The notes beneath the pieces were generated by a model. The model was not told the DNA's origin. It did no database searches and was given only the letters and a program-made list of their open reading frames with translations. Below, piece after piece: positions 29,930 through 39,448 of a stretch of DNA of 64,000 nucleotides (the stretch's first letter is position 1; each line of letters opens with the position of its first letter). Origin of the DNA: Syntrophus sp. PtaU1.Bin005. GTDB lineage: Bacteria > Desulfobacterota > Syntrophia > Syntrophales > Syntrophaceae. A program made the translations under genes and the position numbers. Location of the stretch: positions 1-64,000 of the forward strand of contig MVRU01000007.1 in NCBI GenBank assembly GCA_002067745.1, given 5' to 3'.

Positions 29930-30997
29930 TCACGGCGTCACCGCCTTCTGCCGCAGCAGATGGTCCGCCAGAACGATCTGCACCATGGCCTCACACACGG
30001 GAACGATTCGCGGGATCACGCAGACATCGTGTCGACCACCGATTGAGAGCGTCGTCGGATGGCCCTCCGCGTCAATCGTCTGCTGTGACCTGGAAATGGA
30101 CGGAATGGGCTTGCAGGCCACCCGCATCACGATTTCTTCTCCGCTGGTAATCCCGGCCAGAATCCCGCCGGAGGTGTTGGACAGGAATCCGCCGGGACTC
30201 AGGGGATCGTTGCTCTCCGATCCCAGCATGTCCGCCACGGAAAACCCTGCTCCGATTTCCACTCCTTTGACGGTTCCGATGCTCATGAGGGCACTGGCCA
30301 GGTCAGCATCCATCTTGTCGAAAACCGGCTCTCCCAGCCCTGCCGGACAGCCCCGCACCACGATTTCGACGATTCCTCCCAGGGTATCCCCCTGCTGCCG
30401 GATCTCAGCCAGCCGATCCAGCATTCTGGCTGCAGCTTCCGGATCAGGGCAGTACAGGGAATTTTCAAGGGATTCCCTGCGGATCCTCCCCGGGCTGCCC
30501 CGGGAGATACAAATGCCCCCCAGGGCCACCGTATAGGCCAGGACCTGGATCCCCGCGGCTTCCGTCACCAGCGAAGCCACAGCCCCGGCCGCCACGCGGG
30601 CCGCCGTTTCCCGTCCAGAGGCCCTTCCTCCCCCGCGATGGTCCCGGAGTCCGTACTTTCTGTAGTACGTGTAATCTCCATGCCCGGGTCGAAAAACGGA
30701 CCGCAGGTGCTCATAGGCTCCGCTGTCCGCATCGCGATTTCGAATGAGGAGCGCAATCGGCGTCCCCGTGGTTTTTCCCTCAAAGACGCCGGAGAGGATT
30801 TCCACGCGATCCGCCTCCTGCCGGGGGGAGGCAAAACGTTGCCCGCCCGGTTTTCTTCTGTCGAGGACGGCCTGGATCTGCCCTTGGGAGAGCGAAAGCC
30901 CCGGCGGGCAGCCATCGATAACGGCGCCGAGAGCCGCTCCATGAGATTCCCCCCAGGTGGTTATCCGAAAGACCCTTCCAATGGTGTTCCCTGACAT
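29930..30997 (-). CDS. aroC: Chorismate synthase
   Basis: FMN-dependent conversion of EPSP to chorismate. Conserved segments are the N-terminal FRITTWGESHGAALGAVIDGCP, RQEADRVEILSGVFEGKTTGTPI, and FRPGHGDYTYYRKYGLRDHRGGGRASGRET near residue 110, plus the C-terminal RHDVCVIPRIVPVCEAM. The 355 residues are normal. It lies between aroK (92 bases upstream) and tyrA. Confidence 0.97.
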   Translation of the reverse strand: MSGNTIGRVFRITTWGESHGAALGAVIDGCPPGLSLSQGQIQAVLDRRKPGGQRFASPRQEADRVEILSGVFEGKTTGTPIALLIRNRDADSGAYEHLRSVFRPGHGDYTYYRKYGLRDHRGGGRASGRETAARVAAGAVASLVTEAAGIQVLAYTVALGGICISRGSPGRIRRESLENSLYCPDPEAAARMLDRLAEIRQQGDTLGGIVEIVVRGCPAGLGEPVFDKMDADLASALMSIGTVKGVEIGAGFSVADMLGSESNDPLSPGGFLSNTSGGILAGITSGEEIVMRVACKPIPSISRSQQTIDAEGHPTTLSIGGRHDVCVIPRIVPVCEAMVQIVLADHLLRQKAVTP

Positions 30998-31089
30998 CGC
31001 TGCCTTCCCTTCTCCTCTGCCTGTGGCCCTCTGGGCTGTTCATCCCCGGACCGGTCAGCCATTTCCAGGATCCGAGGCGGAACGCTCAT

Positions 31090-31650
31090 TCACTCCCCGA
31101 AGGAGAAATGTCTGAGAATGCGATCCGCGACCTCCCCCGGCGACACATTGGCGGTGTCGATGACCAGATCGGCCAGAGAGCGATAGATAGGCATTCTCTG
31201 CGCCAGAATCTCCTTCGTTTCCTCTATCATGGACTCCATCGATTGTTCAGCGGATTCCGTCCCGGAAAAAGACGGCCGCTTTTCAAGGCTGGCCGGATCC
31301 TGCAGAATCCGCCGGACAAGGATCCCTTCCCGGGCCGTCAGCAAAACGATCCAACCCATGGATATCAGCAATCGCGCATTGTCCGGATCCAGGACTGCGC
31401 CGCCCCCCGTGGCTACGACACAGCGGTGCATGGTACGAAGGGAACGAAGGGCGGCTTTTTCGCGCTCCCGGAAATACGTCCAGCCCTCCTGCTCCACCAT
31501 GTCCCGGATGGATCGCCCTTCACGCGCTTCAACCAGGACATCGGTGTCGTAAAAAGGACGGTTCAGCCGCCGGGCCAGTTCCCGGCCCACAGAGGTTTTG
31601 CCGGTTCCGCGGTATCCGATCAGGATGATGGTTCGGTCATCACGGGTCAT
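31090..31650 (-). CDS. aroK: Shikimate kinase
   Basis: Phosphorylates shikimate. P-loop GYRGTGKTS near residue 11, the DTD shikimate-binding motif (FYDTDVLVE), and the GGGAV loop are visible in a 186-residue protein. I choose the ATG at 31650, preceded by GGAGGGGG five bases upstream and overlapping the end of aroA by 11 bases. The longer open frame to 31776 lies inside aroA and adds no family residues. Confidence 0.93.
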   Translation of the reverse strand: MTRDDRTIILIGYRGTGKTSVGRELARRLNRPFYDTDVLVEAREGRSIRDMVEQEGWTYFREREKAALRSLRTMHRCVVATGGGAVLDPDNARLLISMGWIVLLTAREGILVRRILQDPASLEKRPSFSGTESAEQSMESMIEETKEILAQRMPIYRSLADLVIDTANVSPGEVADRILRHFSFGE

Positions 31651-32932
31651 TCTTTCCCCCTCCAGGCGCGCCCTGTGACAGCTTCTGCAACTCGTTCCAG
31701 AATCCGGGAAAGGATTTGCCGACACAGTCCTGGTCCGCAATCCTGATTCCCGGAACGGCCAGGCCGGCGACGGCAAAGCTCATGGCGATCCGGTGGTCGT
31801 TGTAAGTCTCGATGTCCCCTCCACAGGGACGCCCGCCGTTGATGATCAGGCCATCCGGTGTTTCCCTCGCTGAAATGCCGATTTTATGCAGCTCTGCTGC
31901 AAGGGCCGCCAGGCGGTTGCTTTCTTTGATGCGCAGGTGGGCCGATTCCGTGATGACGGAGCGACCAGGCCGGAACGCCGCCAGGACGGCCAGCGAAGGG
32001 ACCATGTCGGGAATGTCTCCCATGGGGAACTCCATATCACCGCCGTGGAGCTGACCGCAGGCGACTTCTACGTCCCCGTCCCTCCATGCCACGGTGCATC
32101 CCAGGTCTTCGAGAATCTTCAAAAAGCGTGCGTCTCCCTGCAGGCTCGCAGCCGTAAGGTGCGGCACCCGGACCCGGGCCAGCCCCAGGGCCGCGGCCAG
32201 AAAGAAGTATGAGGCGCTGGAATAATCCCCTTCGATGGTGAAGGAGCGGGCCCGATAGGCTTGGCCTGACGGGACGCAGAAGGTGTTGGCGGCTGGCTTT
32301 TCAACGGCAACGCCAAACTGCTCCATCACCTGGAGCGTCATGGCGATGTAAGGTTCTGAGACCGTCCGGCCGGCAAGCTGAATCCCGACATTGCGTGCAG
32401 CGTAGGGAGAGCTGAGGAGCAGCGAGGATACATACTGGCTGCTGTCCAGATCCTCAAATACGACTTGCCCGCCCGGAAGTCCGCGCGATTGGATCAGAAC
32501 CGGGGGGCATCCCGGATTTTCCGGCGTTTCGACGGACACCCCCATGGAGCGCAAAACCCGAAGAAGCGGCTCAACGGGCCTCTCGCGAAGACGGGGCGAG
32601 CCATCCAGGACAAAGCGGCCCTCTCCCAGGCAGACCAGGGAGGTCAGAAACCGCAGCGCCGTCCCGTTGTTTCCTACGAAGATCCTCTCGGGCGGAACGG
32701 AAATTTTTCCCCCTGTCCCGCCAATCCGGAGTTCACCCTCCTCCACCTCAATCTCAGCGCCAAGAAGCTCCAGGGCTTTGATGAGATACAAGGTATCGTC
32801 GGCCAGCAGGGCATTGCGCAGCCGGGATGGTCCTTTCGCGAGAGCAGCGGCAATCAACGCGCGCTGGGTGATGCTCTTTGAACCGGGGACCTCAAGGGTT
32901 ACCTCCCGGTCGGATCGGCCCATGGGGATCAT
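31640..32932 (-). CDS. aroA: 3-phosphoshikimate 1-carboxyvinyltransferase (EPSP synthase)
   Basis: Transfers enolpyruvate from PEP to shikimate 3-phosphate. PGSKSITQRALIAAALAKG near residue 18, GNNGTALRFL near 90, and the C-terminal HLRIKESNRLAAL and YNDHRIAM are all present. The start ATG at 32932 overlaps the aroE stop as ATGA; the longer frame to 33013 lies within aroE. The NNGTALRF segment replaces the NAGTAMRP of glyphosate-sensitive class I enzymes, so class II-like glyphosate tolerance is possible (inference). Confidence 0.95.
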   Translation of the reverse strand: MIPMGRSDREVTLEVPGSKSITQRALIAAALAKGPSRLRNALLADDTLYLIKALELLGAEIEVEEGELRIGGTGGKISVPPERIFVGNNGTALRFLTSLVCLGEGRFVLDGSPRLRERPVEPLLRVLRSMGVSVETPENPGCPPVLIQSRGLPGGQVVFEDLDSSQYVSSLLLSSPYAARNVGIQLAGRTVSEPYIAMTLQVMEQFGVAVEKPAANTFCVPSGQAYRARSFTIEGDYSSASYFFLAAALGLARVRVPHLTAASLQGDARFLKILEDLGCTVAWRDGDVEVACGQLHGGDMEFPMGDIPDMVPSLAVLAAFRPGRSVITESAHLRIKESNRLAALAAELHKIGISARETPDGLIINGGRPCGGDIETYNDHRIAMSFAVAGLAVPGIRIADQDCVGKSFPGFWNELQKLSQGAPGGGKNDP

Positions 32933-33777
32933 GCCTGCTTCCCTTCCCTTCTTTCCAACTCCTGCTTCACAACCTGCCGCATCCGGTCCACAGGGGGCTC
33001 CAGCCCGGTCCACAGCCGGAACTGCGCCGCACCCTGTTCCACAAACATATCCATCCCCGACAGAACGGCGCAGCCCGCCTCTTCCGCTTCGCGGAGAAGC
33101 CGCGTTTTCATGGGATTATAAATCACGTCGGCGACAAGGCGGAAGCGGCGGAGCGCGGCGGCGGGTACGGGTGAAAAATCGATCTCCGGGACCATTCCGA
33201 CCGGTGTCGCATTGATCAGGATATCGCCTGCTAGGTCCCCTATTTCCGCCAGAGGATAAAAAGGGCAGCCGAACTCCTCGGCAAGCCCCCTCCCCTGCTT
33301 CTCCGTCCGATTGACCACCACAGGGACCCCGCCCTCGGCAAGCAGGCCGTACAGGGCAGCCCGTGCCGTTCCTCCGGCTCCGAGAACAACGATCCGCTTT
33401 CCGAAAAGATCCGTCACCTTTCGCAGGGCCCGAAGCAGCCCCTCCCAATCGGTGTTTGTGCCCTGCAGGCGCCCCTCTCGAAGGAACACCGTGTTCACGG
33501 CTCCGATGCGACGGGCCTGATCATCGAGATCGTCGAGAAAGGCCATGACATCCCTTTTGAAAGGAATGGTTACGCTGGCCCCCCGGTATCCCTCCCGTCT
33601 CAGTTTTTCCACGGCCTGCTTCAGGTCGGACACGTCCCAAGCCTCATAACGGCCGGCAAGGCGCAGGAGTTTCAGGGCGGCCGAATGCATGAGGGGCGAA
33701 AGGCTATGGCCTATCGGATGGCCGATGAGGGCAAGGAGAATGGGGCTGCGGAATTGATCAGTCATTGGATTCGACAT
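32929..33777 (-). CDS. aroE: Shikimate dehydrogenase
   Basis: NADPH-dependent reduction of 3-dehydroshikimate. The substrate-binding N-terminus has ALIGHPIGHSLSPLMHSAAL and the catalytic lysine in GASVTIPFKRDVM. The cofactor domain has VLGAGGTARAALYGL, and NATPVGM follows. Length is 282 residues. The start overlaps the end of the upstream fusion gene by about 20 bases; a second in-frame ATG at 33765 is also possible. Confidence 0.95.
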   Translation of the reverse strand: MSNPMTDQFRSPILLALIGHPIGHSLSPLMHSAALKLLRLAGRYEAWDVSDLKQAVEKLRREGYRGASVTIPFKRDVMAFLDDLDDQARRIGAVNTVFLREGRLQGTNTDWEGLLRALRKVTDLFGKRIVVLGAGGTARAALYGLLAEGGVPVVVNRTEKQGRGLAEEFGCPFYPLAEIGDLAGDILINATPVGMVPEIDFSPVPAAALRRFRLVADVIYNPMKTRLLREAEEAGCAVLSGMDMFVEQGAAQFRLWTGLEPPVDRMRQVVKQELERREGKQA

Positions 33778-34906
33778 CCCCGGTGCCGCGTTCTGAAAAG
33801 GGCTCCATGCCCCTTCCCCCTGGGCTCCGTTCCCCCCTTTCCTCTTCCGGTGACCTCACCGTCCCGGAAAGGCCGCCGGATGCCTTTCGGCCCAGGAGTT
33901 CAAGGATACGGAACAGTTCTGCGGCAGTCAATTGTCCCGGCGCTGTGGCGGTTTCTTCCCCCAGCGACGCGAAGGTAAAATGCGCCCCCAGCATGGGGGC
34001 CATGATCCGGCTGATTTTTCCCTGGTCCCCCATGGAAAAGGCGACGATCTCCTGCCCTTTACCCAGGGACCACGGAATGAGCCGCAGAATCCGCAGGTTA
34101 TCGGTCATCGTCCTGGCAAAGGTCACGATCTTGATGACGCGGGCACCCGCCTCCCGACAGGACTTCCAGAGGTCCTCCAGGGCCGCGTCAGAGGGAGTCT
34201 CCTGAAAATTGTGGCAGGAAACGATGAGCTGCGTCCGCCCCAGGTAATCCGCGATGAGCTCTTTCAACGAATCCCTCAAGGCAGCTTGTGTGCCGAGTTC
34301 AAGATCCACATAATCGGCACCCAGCAGGATGGCCTTTTTCAGAACGGAGACCCGTTCCTCTTCGTTCTCATCTTTTTCTGCAGACGGCCGGCGGCCGCTT
34401 TCTTCCGGCTTTCTGCAGGTCACCACAATTTTTACGGGAAAGGGATTCTTCCGGATTTCCCTGATCAACTCAGGCAGACGATCCCCGCTGATCAGGTCCA
34501 TCCTCAGCTCCAGCAAATCCGCCATCGGTGCAGCGTCACGAATCTGCCGGGCCGCCTTGTCCATTCCGGGGCCCACAATGGGAATGCAGACCCTGATCCG
34601 GCCCCGCCCCTCCCGCTCGTGGGGGCGGAGCGCCGCGGTCAGGGTATTCTGCAGATAGCGGGAAGCGGCGACCACATGGCCGAAGATGGCTGACAGAATG
34701 GAGGCCGGCATGGGGCCTTTATTGTACTGCACAAGGCGGCCGTATACCTGCTCCTCCTGAACGGGGTCGTATATTTCCATTCCCAGATCGGCTTTTTTCC
34801 TGCCGATTTCAAGGGCCAACGCGGCCCTTTCATTAAGCAGCTCGACAATCCGGGTGTCCGCACTCTGAATGGATTTTCTCAGTTCGTCCAGTGATTTCCC
34901 GCTCAT
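33758..34906 (-). CDS. aroD: Chorismate mutase / 3-dehydroquinate dehydratase type I fusion
   Basis: A 382-residue bifunctional protein. Residues 1-90 form an AroQ-type chorismate mutase (LDELRKSIQSADTRIVELLNERAALALEIGRKKAD, then YDPVQEEQV). Residues about 105-335 are type I dehydroquinase with LELRMDLI, the catalytic histidine in VSCHNF, the Schiff-base lysine in ARVIKIVTFA, and FSMGDQGKISR. The last 40 residues are low-complexity and charged. It thus couples an early shikimate step with the first Phe/Tyr branch step. Overlap with aroB is ATGA. Confidence 0.93.
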   Translation of the reverse strand: MSGKSLDELRKSIQSADTRIVELLNERAALALEIGRKKADLGMEIYDPVQEEQVYGRLVQYNKGPMPASILSAIFGHVVAASRYLQNTLTAALRPHEREGRGRIRVCIPIVGPGMDKAARQIRDAAPMADLLELRMDLISGDRLPELIREIRKNPFPVKIVVTCRKPEESGRRPSAEKDENEEERVSVLKKAILLGADYVDLELGTQAALRDSLKELIADYLGRTQLIVSCHNFQETPSDAALEDLWKSCREAGARVIKIVTFARTMTDNLRILRLIPWSLGKGQEIVAFSMGDQGKISRIMAPMLGAHFTFASLGEETATAPGQLTAAELFRILELLGRKASGGLSGTVRSPEEERGERSPGGRGMEPFSERGTGDVESND

Positions 34907-35997
34907 GCCGCCATTTCCTCAAGGATCTTCTCCGGCAGGGAAAGCCCCACGTCCTTACTCATAAAGGGTATGCCGATTTTTTTCAACAGGATAAAGGGCA
35001 GTTCATTTCCCTCCTTCTTCTTGTCCATGGCGAGACGCCCCAAAACTTCCGGTCCGGCAACGTCTGACGGAATCCGGACGGGCAGGCCGAGGTCCCGGAT
35101 CAGGGCTTCGATCCGCTCCCTCTCCTCCGGCGGAAGAAAGCCGCAACAGGCGGAAATCCGTGAGGCGGCTGTCATTCCCAGGGCAACCGCCTTTCCGTGA
35201 GGCAGGGTGAACTTAGAAGCGGCTTCCAGGGCATGCCCCAGGGTGTGGCCGAAGTTCAGAATTCTCCGGAATCCCGATTCCTGTTCATCAATCTCCACAA
35301 CACCCTTTTTGATCCGGCAGGACCGTTCGATGACCGGCTCCAGGATCTCCAGGCTCCTTGCACGCAGGGCGGGAACTTCCCGCTCTAGCTGCTCAAAGAA
35401 TCCCGGTTCGTCGATGAGTCCGTATTTGACAATCTCCGCCAATCCGTTGAGATATTCCTCATCGGAAAGGGTTTCCAGAAATTTGAGATCAGTAAATATC
35501 CGCTTCGGCTGATAGAAGGTCCCCAGGAGGTTTTTTCCCTGCGGGAGATTCACCGCCGTCTTTCCGCCGATGCTGCTGTCCACCTGGGCCATGAGCGTCG
35601 TTGGAATCTGGATGAAGGGAACGGAGCGCATATAGATGGAAGCGACGAACCCCGTCAGATCCCCAACGACACCGCCGCCCAGCGCGATGAGCATCGAATG
35701 GCGGTCCGCACCCATCTCAAGTAGCCTGGCTGTCAGTCCCAGGACGGTCTCCATGGTTTTTGAACCCTCGCCGGCGGGAAATTCCAGCAGTTCCACGGGG
35801 AGCCCCAATTCTTTGAGCTTTTCAAGAAAGGTCCTTCCGTAGAGTTGCGACACATTGGAATCGGTCACGATGACATACCGGTTCGCCGGATGGTCTTTCG
35901 CGATGAGAAGACCCATCCGATCCTGGAAATCATAGCCGATGCAGATTTCATGGGACTCGGAGAGACGCTTGTCGAGATTGATCTTGATCCGGTTCAT
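34903..35997 (-). CDS. aroB: 3-dehydroquinate synthase
   Basis: NAD- and metal-dependent cyclisation of DAHP. Conserved are [22 protein letters not shown] near residue 105, [20 protein letters not shown], and the metal ligands in [13 protein letters not shown] and [10 protein letters not shown]. Length 364 residues, normal. It overlaps aroF by four bases upstream and the mutase-dehydroquinase gene by four bases downstream. Confidence 0.97.
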   Translation of the reverse strand: MNRIKINLDKRLSESHEICIGYDFQDRMGLLIAKDHPANRYVIVTDSNVSQLYGRTFLEKLKELGLPVELLEFPAGEGSKTMETVLGLTARLLEMGADRHSMLIALGGGVVGDLTGFVASIYMRSVPFIQIPTTLMAQVDSSIGGKTAVNLPQGKNLLGTFYQPKRIFTDLKFLETLSDEEYLNGLAEIVKYGLIDEPGFFEQLEREVPALRARSLEILEPVIERSCRIKKGVVEIDEQESGFRRILNFGHTLGHALEAASKFTLPHGKAVALGMTAASRISACCGFLPPEERERIEALIRDLGLPVRIPSDVAGPEVLGRLAMDKKKEGNELPFILLKKIGIPFMSKDVGLSLPEKILEEMAA

Positions 35998-37022
35998 ACC
36001 AGCACCTTCGCTGTCGCACTCATGACATATTCCATCCTCCTGAGTTCATCCATCAGCTCGTAAAACGTTTCGGGTTTCAGGGACTGCGCCCCGTCGCAGA
36101 AGGCCTTTTCGGGCTGAGGGTGCATCTCCACAATCAGGCCGTCGGCGCCGACGGCCAGGGCCGCCCGGCCCAGGGGAAGGACGTATTTCCAGTGGCCCGT
36201 TGCGTGACTGGGATCGATGATGACGGGCAGGTGGGTCAGCTCCTTCAGTACAGGCACGGCACTGATGTCAAGGGTATTGCGGGTTGCCGTTTCGAAGGTC
36301 CGGATGCCGCGCTCACAAAGGATCACCTGGTCGTTTCCCGCCGACAGGATGTACTCCGCCGACATGAGAAGCTCCTCGATGGTGGTCATCATTCCCCTCT
36401 TCAGGAGAACGGGGACCCGTGAACGGCCGATTTTCTTCAGCAGGGCAAAGTTCTGGACATTGCGGGCCCCCACCTGGAGAATGTCGGTGTAGGATTCAAC
36501 AAGGTCCAGATCCTCGGGATTGACGATCTCCGTCACCACAGGAAGGCCGGTTTTTTCCCGGGCCTTTGCCAGCAGCTTCAGGCCATCCTCCTCCAACCCC
36601 TGAAAGCTGTAGGGGGAGGTTCTCGGCTTGAAGGCGCCGCCGCGCAGAATGGAAGCCCCGGCCTTTTTGACAATGTAGGCGCTTTCGAGCAACTGCTGTT
36701 CGCTTTCCACGGAGCAGGGACCGGCCATGACGGTAAAGCTTCCGCCGCCAATGCTCACATTTCCCACCTGGACGACCGTATCCTCCTCTTTCGCCTCCCG
36801 GCTGCTCAGCTTGTAGGGCTTGCGGATGGGAACGACCTTGTCCACTCCGGACAGTGCCGCCAGGTACTTGAGCTCCTCACCTCCCCGCTCTCCCCCGATG
36901 GCCTTGACGACGGTCTGTTCCGTTCCTCGAGATGGATAAGCCCTGTAGCCGATGGATTCAACCCAGTCCACGACATGATCAATCTGACGTTCCGTTGCGT
37001 TTCTTTTCATGACGATAATCAT
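35994..37022 (-). CDS. aroF: 3-deoxy-7-phosphoheptulonate synthase (DAHP synthase, type I-beta)
   Basis: First enzyme of the shikimate pathway: PEP plus erythrose 4-phosphate to DAHP. The N-terminal 70 residues ([21 protein letters not shown]) form a ferredoxin-like regulatory domain as in the Thermotoga/Bacillus group, where it mediates Tyr/Phe inhibition. The barrel contains [34 protein letters not shown] and the C-terminal DPSHATG. The start at 37022 has AAGGAG nine bases upstream; the frame stays open to 37127, but that part is leader hairpin sequence. Transcription is probably controlled by the leader at 37080-37251. Confidence 0.95.
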   Translation of the reverse strand: MIIVMKRNATERQIDHVVDWVESIGYRAYPSRGTEQTVVKAIGGERGGEELKYLAALSGVDKVVPIRKPYKLSSREAKEEDTVVQVGNVSIGGGSFTVMAGPCSVESEQQLLESAYIVKKAGASILRGGAFKPRTSPYSFQGLEEDGLKLLAKAREKTGLPVVTEIVNPEDLDLVESYTDILQVGARNVQNFALLKKIGRSRVPVLLKRGMMTTIEELLMSAEYILSAGNDQVILCERGIRTFETATRNTLDISAVPVLKELTHLPVIIDPSHATGHWKYVLPLGRAALAVGADGLIVEMHPQPEKAFCDGAQSLKPETFYELMDELRRMEYVMSATAKVLV

Positions 37023-37079
37023 GAGATTCTTCTCCTTTGCCGGCCTTCCCAATTTACACCGGGGAAGGCACCAACAGAA

Positions 37080-37157
37080 ATGGCCATGGTGTCTGCTGCC
37101 ACCATGGCCATAAAAGAAGAAAGCCATGGGCGGCGCTTCCTGATCTGCCCATGGCTT
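37080..37157 (-). promoter_or_regulatory. Attenuator-type hairpins before aroF
   Basis: Three tandem perfect inverted repeats lie between the aromatic leader peptide and aroF. Hairpin A: 37147-37157 with 37121-37131 (11 bp), followed on the minus strand by the U-rich TTTCTTCTTTTA. Hairpin B: 37100-37111 with 37080-37091 (12 bp). Hairpin C: 37062-37069 with 37043-37050 (8 bp), just before the aroF ribosome-binding site. The 3' arm of A can pair with the 5' arm of B over about eight bases, so A and B versus A:B are mutually exclusive. In addition, leader bases 37204-37196, just after the aromatic codons, can pair over nine bases with 37150-37142 and so open A. The switching direction cannot be settled by eye. 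A also qualifies as a terminator for trpA readthrough. Confidence 0.75.
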
Positions 37158-37176
37158 GGTGTTTTTATTCGTTAGT

Positions 37177-37251
37177 TCAACCCACCCGAGACAATGGACA
37201 GATCTCCATATAAAAATACCAATAATAATAGCTAAAGTAATTGGATTTCAT
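37177..37251 (-). CDS. Aromatic-residue-rich leader peptide upstream of aroF
   Basis: A 24-codon open frame beginning ATG AAA TCC and ending TGA, containing [10 protein letters not shown]: nine aromatic residues in ten codons (six Tyr codons, two Phe, one Trp). GGAAG lies ten bases before its ATG. It sits between trpA and aroF, directly before the hairpins at 37157-37080. Its composition is that of an attenuation leader, such as the E. coli pheA leader, that senses charged tRNA-Tyr and to a lesser extent tRNA-Phe and tRNA-Trp. The same frame is open up to 37362, but the ATG at 37251 has the best initiation context. Confidence 0.8.
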   Translation of the reverse strand: MKSNYFSYYYWYFYMEICPLSRVG

Positions 37252-37373
37252 CGTGCTTTGTCTTCCGTCCATTTCCGTTTTCTCTTCCTTCCTCTCCAAA
37301 TCCTCTTCATCGGAAAAAGAGGTGCAGAAAGGCAATCCCGTACACGTTACCGATACAACCAAACACCTGCGGG

Positions 37374-37402
37374 ATCAAAACACAAAGCAGGCATTCTGTC
37401 AA
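37374..37402 (-). promoter_or_regulatory. Candidate promoter for the aro half of the supra-operon
   Basis: TTGACA (37402-37397), overlapping the trpA stop codon, and TTTGAT (37379-37374) with a 17-base spacer on the minus strand. It would start transcription about 120 bases before the leader peptide. The -35 is perfect and the -10 matches four of six. Confidence 0.45.
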
Positions 37403-38214
37403 GAAGAATATCCTTCCTGCCTCATAGCCCCTTTGATTGTCCGGGCCAGGGCCGACACCCGGGGCACGAGGTCGGGGCTGTGGGCAAATTCGGCAATGAG
37501 GCGCACAAAAGCGCTGCCGATGACGATCCCGTCCGCCAGGGGGCCAAAGGCCCCTGCCTGCTCCGGCGTGGAGATGCCGAATCCAACGACCAGGGGCAGA
37601 TCCGTACAGGCGCGAATCCGGGCAATGTCCCGCGTCACGCTTTCCATGTCCGGCCGTGCCGTTCCCGTTACCCCGGTGATGGAGATGTAATAGAGAAATC
37701 CCCGCCCCTGGCGGGCGATCAGGCCGATCCGCTCCGCCGAAGTGGTCGGCGCAATCAGGGAAATGAAATCCATCCCCCTGGAATCGGTTTCCCGGCGGAG
37801 CTCACCGGCTTCTTCCGGGGGAAGATCGACCACGAGCAGGCCATCAACGCCGGCCGCCTTCGCCCTGTCCGCGAAACGCTCGATCCCGTATGCATAAACG
37901 GGATTGTAATAGCCGAAGAGAACCACCGGCGGCAGATCTTCCGTTTTCCTGAGGTCTTCGATCATGTCGAGAATGTTCTCCAGCGTCGTTCCCTTTTTCA
38001 AGGCCCGCTGGGCCGCCTCCTGAATGACGGGACCGTCCGCGGTGGGGTCGGAAAAGGGGACCCCGATTTCAAGGATGTCGACTCCGGCCTCTTTCAATCC
38101 GATCATGATTTCCCGGGTTTTTTCCAGGTCGGGATCTCCGGCCGTCACATAGGCAACCAGGGCCTTTTCTCCCCTCTCTTTGAGCTTTTGAAACACCTGT
38201 CCAATTCGGCTCAT
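37399..38214 (-). CDS. trpA: Tryptophan synthase alpha chain
   Basis: Cleaves indole-3-glycerol phosphate to indole and glyceraldehyde 3-phosphate. The catalytic Glu and Asp are in [22 protein letters not shown] (about residues 46-67). [11 protein letters not shown] and [10 protein letters not shown] with the phosphate-binding loop are present. Length 271. It overlaps trpB by four bases. Last gene of the trp half. Confidence 0.97.
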   Translation of the reverse strand: MSRIGQVFQKLKERGEKALVAYVTAGDPDLEKTREIMIGLKEAGVDILEIGVPFSDPTADGPVIQEAAQRALKKGTTLENILDMIEDLRKTEDLPPVVLFGYYNPVYAYGIERFADRAKAAGVDGLLVVDLPPEEAGELRRETDSRGMDFISLIAPTTSAERIGLIARQGRGFLYYISITGVTGTARPDMESVTRDIARIRACTDLPLVVGFGISTPEQAGAFGPLADGIVIGSAFVRLIAEFAHSPDLVPRVSALARTIKGAMRQEGYSS

Positions 38215-39428
38215 TCCTCGACCGCACCTCCTTTCTCCATCCGTCTGGCAATTTCTTCCGCGTCCTTGTCCCCCCGGCCGGAGAGATTCACCACGACAAC
38301 GTGATCCCGGTTCAGCGTGGGAACGAGCTTCATCGCATAAGCGACGGCATGGGCGCTCTCCATGGCGGGGATGATCCCTTCATAGCGGGAAAGGGCATGA
38401 AAGGCCTCCACGGCCTCCTCGTCCGTCACCGTGACATAGGAGGCCCGGCCGATTTCGGAAAAGTAGCTGTGCTCCGGGCCGACGCCGGGATAATCCAGCC
38501 CGGCGGCGATGGAGTAGGCGTCCCGGATCTGGCCGTGATCATCCTGAAGCAGAAAGGTGCGGTTCCCGTGGAGCACCCCCACGCGGCCGCCGCTGATGCT
38601 CGCGGAATGGAGGGTTGAATCCATCCCCTTGCCCGCGGCCTCGACGCCGTACATGGCCACGCCCTCATTGTGGCGGAAGGGATAAAAGAGCCCCATGGCA
38701 TTGCTCCCCCCCCCGACGCAGGCGATGAGGATATCGGGCAGACGTCCCTCCTTTTTCAGGATCTGGCGCTTGGCCTCGCGCCCGATCACGCTTTGAAAAT
38801 CCCGGACCATCATGGGATAGGGATGAGGCCCTGCCGTCGTCCCTATCACGTAAAAGGTGTCCCGGACGGCGGATACCCAGTAGCGCATGGCCTCGTTCAT
38901 GGCGTCCTTGAGGGTTGCTGTTCCCGAAGAGACGGGGATCACCTCGGCGCCGAGGATCTTCATGCGAAAGACATTGGGCGCCTGCCTCCGTATGTCCTCC
39001 TTCCCCATGAAAATTTTGCATTCCATGCCAAACAGCGCCGCCACCGTTGCCGTGGCGACCCCATGCTGACCCGCTCCCGTTTCCGCAATGACCTTTCTTT
39101 TGCCCAGCCGACGGGCCAGCAGCGCCTGTCCCAGGGTGTTGTTGATCTTATGTGAACCGGTGTGGTTCAGGTCCTCCCTCTTCAGATAGACCTTCGCTCC
39201 GCCCAGGACTTCCGTAAGCCGCTCCGCAAAGTACAGAGGCGTGGCTCTTCCTGAATAATCCTCTAAATAGCGTGCAAATTCCCTTCGAAAGCTTATGTCC
39301 CGCCGCGCCTGACGGTAGGCGGCCTCCAGTTCGATCAGGGCCGGCATGAGGGTCTCGGCGGCGTAGCGGCCCCCGAACACTCCGAAATGCCCCCGTTTAT
39401 CCGGTAACGCACCCTTCATTTTATTCAC
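38211..39428 (-). CDS. trpB: Tryptophan synthase beta chain
   Basis: PLP enzyme joining indole and serine. The Schiff-base lysine lies in [19 protein letters not shown] near residue 95, and the phosphate-binding GGGSNAMG near residue 240. [14 protein letters not shown] marks the TrpB1 type that works with TrpA. Length 405. The overlap with trpA suggests coupled translation of the two subunits. Confidence 0.97.
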   Translation of the reverse strand: MNKMKGALPDKRGHFGVFGGRYAAETLMPALIELEAAYRQARRDISFRREFARYLEDYSGRATPLYFAERLTEVLGGAKVYLKREDLNHTGSHKINNTLGQALLARRLGKRKVIAETGAGQHGVATATVAALFGMECKIFMGKEDIRRQAPNVFRMKILGAEVIPVSSGTATLKDAMNEAMRYWVSAVRDTFYVIGTTAGPHPYPMMVRDFQSVIGREAKRQILKKEGRLPDILIACVGGGSNAMGLFYPFRHNEGVAMYGVEAAGKGMDSTLHSASISGGRVGVLHGNRTFLLQDDHGQIRDAYSIAAGLDYPGVGPEHSYFSEIGRASYVTVTDEEAVEAFHALSRYEGIIPAMESAHAVAYAMKLVPTLNRDHVVVVNLSGRGDKDAEEIARRMEKGGAVEE

Positions 39429-39448
39429 CTTTCCGTTCTTACAGTATC

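Noticed and set aside
37023-37127. N-terminal extension of aroF in frame, reading FFFYGHGG
   Set aside because: The Phe/Tyr codons are the U-rich tail of hairpin A; the extension is absent from the family and the ATG at 37022 has a proper AAGGAG.
37054-37152. A 32-codon minus-strand frame with four Trp codons (WPWW...PW) overlapping the aroF leader hairpins
   Set aside because: It has no ribosome-binding site. Its TGG codons come from the repeated CCATGG palindromes of hairpins A and B and its Leu run from the U-tract. The 37177-37251 leader is better placed and better initiated.
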